Shown piece by piece: positions 55,204-62,200 of a stretch of 64,000 nt of DNA. The stretch is from CAZSNT01 sp964607765 (lineage in GTDB: Bacteria; Verrucomicrobiota; Lentisphaeria; Oligosphaerales; JABHEG01), in the NCBI GenBank assembly GCA_964607765.1, contig CAZSNT010000031.1, positions 1 through 64,000 of the forward strand, in the 5' to 3' direction. The translations under genes and the position numbers were made by a program. Below the pieces are notes generated by a model. That model did no database searches and was not told the origin of the DNA. It saw only the letters and a program-made list of their open reading frames with translations. Position 1 is the first letter of the stretch, and every line of letters starts with the position of its first letter.

Positions 55204-55857
55204 ATGAGGTACGTAAAGAACGCCGGAGTGTTGCTCCTGTCGCTCTGTCTGTGGGGATGCGGTTCTGTCAGGCAACCCCACCCGTCCGGGGTCCCCTACT
55301 ACTCAAACATCGGCAGCAAGGGCTGGTCTCGTCCCGGTCTCACGCTTCTGGACCTCAAGGCCTTCCAGCAGACGACCCTTTACACGTGCGGCCCGGCAGC
55401 CGCCATCACACTGCTCCGCTTCCATGGCAGGAACGGCGAAGAGATGGCGATAGCCAAACAGATGAAGACGAATGCTGACATCGGCACGACGCCCGAGAAC
55501 CTGTCGCGCTGGCTGGGGGAGAACGGGTTCGAGGTCACGTGGGGGGAGAATGGCACTCTGGAATTGTTGCGCGAGAACCTGACAAAGGGCGTGCCCACGC
55601 TTGTTGAGTGGAGCGACTGGGGCGGGCACTGGGTGTTGGTGGTGGGGTACGACACGCGGAACACCGAGAGCAAAGGTGATGACGTGATTATCTTTGCTGA
55701 CCCGGCCGATGATCACGATGACTTCCAGGACGGACTCCTCTGGTTCAATGCGGGGCGGTTCGATGCGATGTGGTACGATGCGCTGCTGTTTGGGCGGCTC
55801 ATGACACGCGTCTACATCACAGCCGTCCCCAAGAAGGACGCGCAGCCGGCGCCCTGA
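55204..55857 (+). CDS. C39-like cysteine peptidase lipoprotein
   Basis: A 217-residue predicted lipoprotein: a signal peptide with lipobox SLCLWGCG (Cys18) precedes a papain-like C39 domain with catalytic-type Cys in LYTCGPAAAITLLRFHG, His in GGHWVLVVGYD and Asp in FADPADDHDD. C39 peptidases cleave Gly-Gly leader peptides in bacteriocin exporters, but related domains also occur as free envelope peptidases. ATG 55204 has GGAGAG 7 nt upstream. It is a single gene, followed by arfB. Confidence 0.85.
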   Translation: MRYVKNAGVLLLSLCLWGCGSVRQPHPSGVPYYSNIGSKGWSRPGLTLLDLKAFQQTTLYTCGPAAAITLLRFHGRNGEEMAIAKQMKTNADIGTTPENLSRWLGENGFEVTWGENGTLELLRENLTKGVPTLVEWSDWGGHWVLVVGYDTRNTESKGDDVIIFADPADDHDDFQDGLLWFNAGRFDAMWYDALLFGRLMTRVYITAVPKKDAQPAP

Positions 55858-55894
55858 GCGTGTGCCGGGACCGCGCCGCGGGTTCCCCTGAACA

Positions 55895-56314
55895 GTGCTG
55901 CAGATAACCAACAGCATCCAACTCGATGAACGGGAGATCGAGTTCGACTTCATCCTGGCCTCCGGACCGGGCGGGCAGAACGTGAATCGCGTGGCCACCG
56001 CGGTCCAACTGCGCTTTGATGTCGGCAGCTCCCCGTCACTTCCCCGGGCGGTCAAAGAGCGCTTGAGGAAACTCGCCGGGCGGCGTCTGACCGAGGCGGG
56101 CATCCTCGTGATCGAGGCGCGCCGGTTCCGCTCGCAGCAGCGGAACCGCGAGGACGCACTCGAACGCCTCGTTACGCTGCTGCAACGCGCAGCACACAAG
56201 CCCAGACCACGCCGCGCTACAAGCCCCAGCCGCGCGGCGCGACAGCGACGCATGGACTCCAAACGACGCCGGGGCGAGAAGAAGAAGCTGCGCCGCCCGC
56301 CGCGGGCGGACTGA
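55895..56314 (+). CDS. arfB: Alternative ribosome-rescue factor ArfB/YaeJ
   Basis: A 139-residue peptidyl-tRNA hydrolase that frees stalled ribosomes. It shows the release-factor core FILASGPGGQNVNRVATAVQLRFD with the catalytic GGQ, and a C-terminal basic tail (RQRRMDSKRRRGEKKKLR) that enters the empty mRNA channel. It starts at GTG 55895 and has no clear Shine-Dalgarno. The class is short and lacks the codon-recognition domain of RF1/RF2. Confidence 0.93.
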   Translation: MLQITNSIQLDEREIEFDFILASGPGGQNVNRVATAVQLRFDVGSSPSLPRAVKERLRKLAGRRLTEAGILVIEARRFRSQQRNREDALERLVTLLQRAAHKPRPRRATSPSRAARQRRMDSKRRRGEKKKLRRPPRAD

Positions 56315-56360
56315 CGGGGGGCGAGGAACCCCACATGAGTCACTGAGTCACCGACCTCGC

Positions 56361-57401
56361 CTACACCCGCACAGCCTTCCCCAGCCGGATCGACTGGGTT
56401 TCCTTGTGGCAGAGCACGAGGGCGTCGCACGCGAGCTGGCCGTCGAGCAGCGGCGATGGTGTGCCGGTGCGGATGGCGCGCGTCACTTCCTTCAGTTCCG
56501 CCACGAACGCATCGGTGGGTTCGCCGGAGACCGGTGGCCGGTACGTGCGCCCGTCTGTTCGCAGCACGGTCAGGGGATAGCCCACAACCCAGTCCTTCCC
56601 GATCGTGGCGCCGTCGAAGAAGATCGTGGCGCCCTCGAAGTAGATCTCGTAAGCATGCGTGAAGGGGCGGCCTTGCTGCTTGATGACGCCGCTGGTGGCC
56701 GTGACGGCTACTTCCGGATCATCGAATCGGAACAGGGTTGTGAAGCGTTCGGCCACGTCTCCGCGCATGGTGCCGACGCTCTGCACAGCGTGCGGCTGCC
56801 CGAACGCGAGCACGATGAAATGCGCATCGTGCACGTGCAGATCGAGCATGGGCCCGCCGATGGCGTCGGGGTCGTAGTAGTTGCTGATCCAGACAGGGTC
56901 CGACATCATGCGACGGAAGCTGCCCCCCATCAGCTTGCCGTACTTGCCGCTGCGGATGACCTCGTAGGCGAAGGCGTACTCGGGAAAGAACGGGAGCACG
57001 TGCCCCACAAGCAGCTGCCGCTGCTCCTCATGCGCAACATCGACCATGCGCCGTGCGTCGGTCACATTGAGCGCAATCGGCTTCTCGCAGAACACATGCT
57101 TGCCCGCGCGGAGCGCCTCGATGGCCACGTCCGCATGCGCAAGCGCCGGCAGACAGATGTCGACAAGGTCCACGTGCGGATCGTTCAGCATGTCGTCGAT
57201 TTCGCTGTAAGCGGCAACGCCGCTCAGGTCCACCTTCGTGCCGCGCGGCCCGAAGTTCCCCTTGATCCCGCGCCAGTCCCCGGCCAGGCGCTTGGGATCC
57301 TGCTCGCAAATGGCCACTACCTTGGCGCCGCGCACCTTCTCGTACGCGTGGTAGTGCGTCATGCCCATGAACCCGATGCCTGCAATTCCTACTCGGACCA
57401 T
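56361..57401 (-). CDS. Gfo/Idh/MocA oxidoreductase
   Basis: A 346-residue NAD(P)-dependent oxidoreductase with VRVGIAGIGFMGMTHYHAY near the start, CEKPIALNVTDARRMVD near 97, GHVLPFFPEY and a substrate domain with LDLHVHDAHFI (metal/substrate His). It has no signal peptide. ATG 57401 is chosen because AGGAGG is 9 nt upstream; the other two starts are too close. Probably acts on a sugar or inositol. It is in the same direction as the DUF3788-like gene upstream. Confidence 0.9.
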   Translation of the reverse strand: MVRVGIAGIGFMGMTHYHAYEKVRGAKVVAICEQDPKRLAGDWRGIKGNFGPRGTKVDLSGVAAYSEIDDMLNDPHVDLVDICLPALAHADVAIEALRAGKHVFCEKPIALNVTDARRMVDVAHEEQRQLLVGHVLPFFPEYAFAYEVIRSGKYGKLMGGSFRRMMSDPVWISNYYDPDAIGGPMLDLHVHDAHFIVLAFGQPHAVQSVGTMRGDVAERFTTLFRFDDPEVAVTATSGVIKQQGRPFTHAYEIYFEGATIFFDGATIGKDWVVGYPLTVLRTDGRTYRPPVSGEPTDAFVAELKEVTRAIRTGTPSPLLDGQLACDALVLCHKETQSIRLGKAVRV

Positions 57402-57423
57402 GACCATCACCCTCCTGCCTGGT

Positions 57424-57834
57424 TTACCTTCGTTTCATCGACTGAAGCTTGACGTCCACCAGCCTGGCGGCAAGGGCGGAATCGAAGCTGGTCTCGTCGA
57501 GATCAAACGGCTTACCCTCCGGATACTGCCTGGCTTCATCCAGCCCCTCGATGACAGAATCGGGGAAGCCTCGAGCTCCGATCATCGCGATGGCTCTCTC
57601 GTTGAAGACCATTCGGAATATGAACCCGCCTTCGCGAGGGATGAACAGGAACACCCTCTTCCTCTTCACCATCCCATTCTTGAACCAGCCGGTGGGCTTG
57701 TAGTACTTCCAGTCCAGCCTGAGCGGACCAACGTCGCCACGGATCCCGTCCACGAACGTGACAAAATGTGAATAGGCAACCCCGATCAGAGCCTGGACTT
57801 CCACTTCGCTTGGCGGAGTTTTGGGGTCACTCAT
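57424..57834 (-). CDS. DUF3788-like protein
   Basis: A 136-residue protein. WKYYKPTGWFKNGMVKRKRVFLFIPREGGFIFRMVFNERA has the pattern of DUF3788 proteins (Lys-Arg followed by FLF, then a strand), whose function is unknown. ATG 57834 begins MSDPKTPPSEVEVQALIG; the longer frame from 57906 is not protein-like. The gene is 22 nt upstream of the oxidoreductase gene. Confidence 0.7.
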   Translation of the reverse strand: MSDPKTPPSEVEVQALIGVAYSHFVTFVDGIRGDVGPLRLDWKYYKPTGWFKNGMVKRKRVFLFIPREGGFIFRMVFNERAIAMIGARGFPDSVIEGLDEARQYPEGKPFDLDETSFDSALAARLVDVKLQSMKRR

Positions 57835-58002
57835 GTGTGCAGCATTCCCATGCGGCGTGGCCTCCCGTGCCGTCACCCCCTCTTCGGACGACCGGCAGGG
57901 GTACAATGGATGCGTTCGCGCAAGCCGTCAAGCACAGCGTGATCAGGGGGCGTAACGCCTCGGGCTTCGTACGGCAAGAGGGGTGTAGCACAACGACTGG
58001 AC

Positions 58003-58140
58003 TCAGAGAGCAACCACTGCGTCAGAACGACAGGCCTGGAGACATTTGCCGCAGCCGCTGCAGGCGTCTTCGTTGATGCACATGTGGCATTCGTAGACTG
58101 GTGTCCGGTCGGAGAACTGCAAGGTAGGGGCCAGTTCCAC
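58003..58140 (-). CDS. Truncated 4Fe-4S ferredoxin-like mini-protein
   Basis: This 45-codon frame, from GTG 58140, contains CHMCINEDACSGCGKCLQAC, including the CxxCxxCxxxC pattern of one ferredoxin cluster but not a second, and Arg replaces the usual Pro after the last Cys. No Shine-Dalgarno is clear. It lies between the DUF3788-like gene and tRNA-Tyr. It may be a relic of a ferredoxin gene or a very small iron-sulfur protein. Confidence 0.35.
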   Translation of the reverse strand: MELAPTLQFSDRTPVYECHMCINEDACSGCGKCLQACRSDAVVAL

Positions 58141-58197
58141 ATCATGCGCGGTCAGGGCGCGGAACGGAGTGCGGGGCACAAGCGGAAGAGGAGAGAA

Positions 58198-58282
58198 TGG
58201 TGGTAGGGGGTGGATTCGAACCACCGAAGGCTTCGCCAGCAGATTTACAGTCTGCCCCGTTTGACCGCTTCGGTACCCTACC
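58198..58282 (-). tRNA. tRNA-Tyr(GTA)
   Basis: An 85-nt cloverleaf with a long variable arm: acceptor GGTAGGG/CCCTACC, anticodon stem GCAGA/TCTGC with loop CTGTAAA (anticodon GTA), T-loop GGTTCGAATCC, discriminator A and encoded CCA. Confidence 0.96.
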
Positions 58283-58307
58283 ACACAGGGTGCGATCGAA
58301 AGATATT

Positions 58308-58336
58308 AATGTAGCTCGGTGGGTGCGATTCGGCAA
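58308..58336 (-). promoter_or_regulatory. tRNA-Tyr promoter
   Basis: TTGCCG (58331-58336), a 17-nt spacer and TACATT (58308-58313) on the minus strand end 25 nt before the tRNA, a good sigma-70 match resembling the tRNA-Lys promoter layout. Confidence 0.55.
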
Positions 58337-58389
58337 GGGCGATTGTGGGAAAAACGCAGCCGGTCGGTTCCGTGCGGGACGGCCCGTAT

Positions 58390-58409
58390 GCCGGGTATCC
58401 TCACCCGGC
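58390..58409. terminator. Hairpin after the AsmA-like gene
   Basis: GCCGGGT/ACCCGGC with a 6-nt loop lies 17 nt beyond the stop of the AsmA-like gene. It lacks a T tract on that strand and may be a terminator or a member of the CCCGGCTC palindrome family. Confidence 0.45.
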
Positions 58410-58425
58410 TTCCGCGCGCCGCAAC

Positions 58426-61400
58426 TCACTCCGTCTTCATCAGGTCGCGGAGCAGGGAGCCGCCGAGCTGCCGGAGTGCATCACGGCGGGCTTCGCGCGG
58501 GGAGACGGGCGGTTTTGGTTGCGGTTCCGGTGCCTGTTTCGGGGCTGGCGGTTTTGGGGGGGGCTCCGGCTGGGGGGGCTGCTGCTGTTGGTCGGGCGGC
58601 GGTGGGGCCGGTTGCTGTTGCGGTTTTGGTTGTGGTCTGCCGAGGGCCTGATCGAGTACGTTGAACAGCAGGTCTCGAGACTTTGGTTTGGGTTGCCGGT
58701 CGGAGGCGGGGGGAGGCGGGACGCCGGTGCCAGCGTCCGTCCCGGTCTTGCCGCGCAGTGTCTCTTCTGCGAGCCGTTTGAAATCGACCTTCTCGCCGCG
58801 CGACAGGCCTTCGACGGCCGCGCCCAGAATGCCTTTCACCACGTTCTTGGCAGTCTCGGCAACGGCGCCCAGCGTGGCTTTGACCGAGCCGGCATAGTCC
58901 GCTTTGGGGTGCTTTGCCGTGCCGCCCACGGCCATCTTGATGGGTACCGGAACGCCCATGACCCGCATGTCTGCCTGCAGCTCCTTGAAGGGCGGATCGA
59001 ACCCGGTGCCGGTACTCGACACGCCGTCGGGCAGGTTGAGTGCGCCCGAGAAGCTGAGCTCCGGCGTGAGATTGGAGTTGAGCAGGCATTGGGTAAGTTC
59101 GAGGGCGCCGGAGTCGGCCCGGAACGCGATTTTGCCCTCGGTGAAATGCATGTCGTCCAGCTTGCCGAGCTGGTGCGTTGCCTTCTGCTTCAGTTTCCCC
59201 AGTTCGTCCGAAACGAACTTGAGTGCGCCCGGCCCGCCCAAGGCACCCTCGAAGTTCTCGAGCCAGTGGTAGGGCAGCAGCAGCAGATTCACGCCAGGTA
59301 TGGCTGCCAGCAGGTCGGAATCGGTCTTCAGGCGGATCTCGGCCAGGTCGAGGGAGATGCCGCCGACCAAGTTGCGCGCGATGGCCAGCGGGCTGGTGCC
59401 TTTGCCGTCGATGTCCAGACCGAAGTGTTTGAGGCCGCCCTGCAGGGCCGTGGCGAGATCTGGCGCAAACGTGTCGAGGAATGGCGCGAAGGGCAAGTTT
59501 GCAATGTCGAGCTTGGTCTTGTAGGTGAGGTCCGGCGCCCCGAGATCCACGGCGCTTTCGAGGTGTATCGCTGCGCCGTTGACGATCAGGTCGAGCGGAT
59601 CAGCCGAGACTTGGTTGTCCTTGACGAGGACTGTGCCGACGCACGATGAGACAAGGATCTTGCCGTAGGTGATGTTCTTGAGGTCGAGTTTGGCAACCGC
59701 TTCGATTCCTTCCAGGCCGGTCGGCTCGGCTTCATCCGGTGTTTCGGGCGGCGCCGGTTCGCGCGGCGTCGGTGTCGGGGCCTCGGCCGGCGGCTCCCGG
59801 GGCTGTTCAGGCGCCGGCGCAGTGGGGGCCGGTTCGCGCTGGTCGTCCTCGATGGGTTCGAGCAGCCCGGCCAAGGCCTGGGCATCGAGGCGTGTGCTTT
59901 GCAGCGCGATCTCGGAGACGCCCTTGTCAGGCGGCAGCGCAACGGTGCCCTGCAGCGAGATGTCGGCCAGAAGCTGTTCATCGGTCGCCGCTTGGAGACG
60001 GATCGACGTGAGGGAGCAGCGCTCCGGCGTGAGTTCGGCATCGAACTCCAGATCCGACTCGAGGGCCGGCAGAGGCTGGTATTCGGGCAGCGTCGCCCGG
60101 ACCTGTACCGGGCCCACGTGTCCTTTGGCGTGGATGTGTTTGCCCTTCTCCGCGATGCGGGTTGTGACCCGGGCTTTGGCGCGGAGTTGGTCTACTGTGA
60201 TGCCGTCGAGCAGCGGCGGCGGCACGGCACGCACCAGCTGTTCGTTCAGCTCCACGAGTTCCGTGGTGACCGTACCGGACAGGTCATTGATATTGAGCGC
60301 TGCCGTGTTTCTCAGAGTCAACGCGGTTTGGTCCGAGACCAGAACGCGCGTCTCGCTCTCGCGCACGGTCAGCTGTTCCATCTCAGCGAGGCGGGCATCC
60401 AGCTTCTGGCTGACTGAGACGTCCGCGATGCGGATATCGCCGGCCGAGATTGCCAGCCCGTTGACGTCGACTGTGCCGGAGAGCTGTGTGTCCTTGCCGA
60501 GCCGTTTCACGGTTGCCGCCAGTTGCGTGTTCAGCGTTCCCGCCTCGATCTTCGGCGCGTCCGGCCCCGAGAGGAACGGATTGACCAGGGACAGCGGGAG
60601 CTCGTCAACGGCAAGGGTCACGGTGGCCGGGCTCACTCCCGTGTCGCTGTCCATATCTTTGAGTGAGACGGTCACGGTGTCGGAGAGGCCAATGGTCACC
60701 ATGCGCCGGTCGGCATCACGGACTTCGACGTCGAGGCGCTTGCACGCCACGGATTCGCGGGCGGTGTCCACTGACGCTTCGTAGGCAACAGTCAGGTTGA
60801 GCGGCGCCAGGGCAGGGAGCTCCTGAGCGGGGCAGGCCACGGTGAGTTGATTCACGTCGAGCCGGCCGGTTGCGGTCAGCTGCGTTCCGTGCTGCATCCG
60901 CATACGGCCGCGATATGTGACGCTCGTTTCCCCGAAGTCGTAGCCGCCGGCGACCGCCCCCAGTACGTTCAGGGCCTGGGACGTGAGCGGGTCAAGTGCC
61001 ACTTCCAGGTCCAGGTCCGGGCCGGTGAGGTCCGCGCTGCCCGAAGCGGCAAGCTTGACGATGAGATCCGGGCCGGCGTGCTCGGCGACGCTGAGATCGC
61101 GGATCTCCAGGGCGTCCGGCGTTCCGGCGATGTCCGCGCTGACGGTCACACGTCGCCCTGCCAGGTCGATCTCGCCAATGGAGCCGGTCAGCCCATGCAG
61201 CCGCAGTTCGGCCGTGGCTCCGCTGGGCAGCAGGTTGCTGCGCAACTGCGCGTTCAGCTCGGCCTCGATCAGGCCTGCGGTCACGCTGACATCAGGCGCG
61301 CTGACCGCATCGATACGGGCGTAGAACACCAGCTTCAGCGGCGCGTCGCCGCGGATGTCAGGGATGCGCAAGGACAGTTCGGACAATTCGGCCCGGAAAG

Positions 61401-61971
61401 CCGGCGTCTCGGCAGTACCCTCTTCCTCGTAGACGACTGTCACCTCACTGATATCGATGTTCGAGACGACGATGTTCAAGGGCAGCTCGTAGTCGGGGTC
61501 GAGCGGCGGCGTCTCCGCAGGCGGCGCAGGCGCAGGCTGCGGCGCAGGGCGCCCCGGGGGGCCGGGCGCGGGCTGCGGCGTCGGGGCAGGTTTCCCGGCC
61601 TCTTTGCTGCTCTTGGCCGGTTCCACGATGTGGACCCGTGCCTGGGTGAAGGTGAGTTCGTCTACCCGCAGCTCACGCCGGAGCAGGGCGAGGAGACTGT
61701 AGCGACAACGCACTTTCGTTGCAGTGAGCAACGGTGCTGACTCCGGGCCTACTCGCAGCCCGTGCACCTCCAGCTTGGAGAGTGGCGACAGGTGCACGCG
61801 TTCCGCGACGATGGGCGTGCCGGTCTTCTCCGCTACCCGGGGCAGGACCTGGCCCGTGATGAAGGAGCTGCGCGTGACAATGAAACACGCGGCAATAACC
61901 AGGACGAGCAGGAGGAGCGCTGCGATGCTCAGCCACTTCAGGATTCGGCGCAGGCGTGATTTGGCAGCCAT
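58426..61971 (-). CDS. Very large AsmA-like envelope protein
   Basis: A 1181-residue protein with a single N-terminal membrane helix (residues 12-33, LSIAALLLLVLVIAACFIV) and a long periplasmic body of beta-rich repeats (e.g. LEVHGLRVG, SADIAGTPDALEIRDLSV, AVGGTAKHPKADYAG). It has the AsmA/TamB-like architecture that carries lipids between membranes. Pro-rich linkers at about 119-160, 705-750 and 1077-1164 divide it into three blocks, which is unusual for the family. ATG 61971 has GGAGGG 8 nt upstream. The function is inferred from architecture. Confidence 0.8.
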   Translation of the reverse strand: MAAKSRLRRILKWLSIAALLLLVLVIAACFIVTRSSFITGQVLPRVAEKTGTPIVAERVHLSPLSKLEVHGLRVGPESAPLLTATKVRCRYSLLALLRRELRVDELTFTQARVHIVEPAKSSKEAGKPAPTPQPAPGPPGRPAPQPAPAPPAETPPLDPDYELPLNIVVSNIDISEVTVVYEEEGTAETPAFRAELSELSLRIPDIRGDAPLKLVFYARIDAVSAPDVSVTAGLIEAELNAQLRSNLLPSGATAELRLHGLTGSIGEIDLAGRRVTVSADIAGTPDALEIRDLSVAEHAGPDLIVKLAASGSADLTGPDLDLEVALDPLTSQALNVLGAVAGGYDFGETSVTYRGRMRMQHGTQLTATGRLDVNQLTVACPAQELPALAPLNLTVAYEASVDTARESVACKRLDVEVRDADRRMVTIGLSDTVTVSLKDMDSDTGVSPATVTLAVDELPLSLVNPFLSGPDAPKIEAGTLNTQLAATVKRLGKDTQLSGTVDVNGLAISAGDIRIADVSVSQKLDARLAEMEQLTVRESETRVLVSDQTALTLRNTAALNINDLSGTVTTELVELNEQLVRAVPPPLLDGITVDQLRAKARVTTRIAEKGKHIHAKGHVGPVQVRATLPEYQPLPALESDLEFDAELTPERCSLTSIRLQAATDEQLLADISLQGTVALPPDKGVSEIALQSTRLDAQALAGLLEPIEDDQREPAPTAPAPEQPREPPAEAPTPTPREPAPPETPDEAEPTGLEGIEAVAKLDLKNITYGKILVSSCVGTVLVKDNQVSADPLDLIVNGAAIHLESAVDLGAPDLTYKTKLDIANLPFAPFLDTFAPDLATALQGGLKHFGLDIDGKGTSPLAIARNLVGGISLDLAEIRLKTDSDLLAAIPGVNLLLLPYHWLENFEGALGGPGALKFVSDELGKLKQKATHQLGKLDDMHFTEGKIAFRADSGALELTQCLLNSNLTPELSFSGALNLPDGVSSTGTGFDPPFKELQADMRVMGVPVPIKMAVGGTAKHPKADYAGSVKATLGAVAETAKNVVKGILGAAVEGLSRGEKVDFKRLAEETLRGKTGTDAGTGVPPPPASDRQPKPKSRDLLFNVLDQALGRPQPKPQQQPAPPPPDQQQQPPQPEPPPKPPAPKQAPEPQPKPPVSPREARRDALRQLGGSLLRDLMKTE

Positions 61972-62060
61972 GTCTGTTCCCTCCGACGTTCGGTTTACGT
62001 CTTGTGTGACACGTCCGGCGCTGCGCGGGTTGCAGCGCATCACAAAAGCGAGGAGACCGC

Positions 62061-62088
62061 TTGCAAAACGGACGGCGCTCCCTATTTT
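62061..62088 (+). promoter_or_regulatory. tRNA-Val promoter
   Basis: TTGCAA (62061-62066), a 16-nt spacer and TATTTT (62083-62088) lie 23 nt before the tRNA 5' end, similar to the other tRNA promoters in the window. Confidence 0.55.
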
Positions 62089-62111
62089 ATCGGGGTATTT
62101 CTTCCAAGGCT

Positions 62112-62188
<77 letters not shown>

Positions 62189-62200
62189 TCTTCCCTCTTC

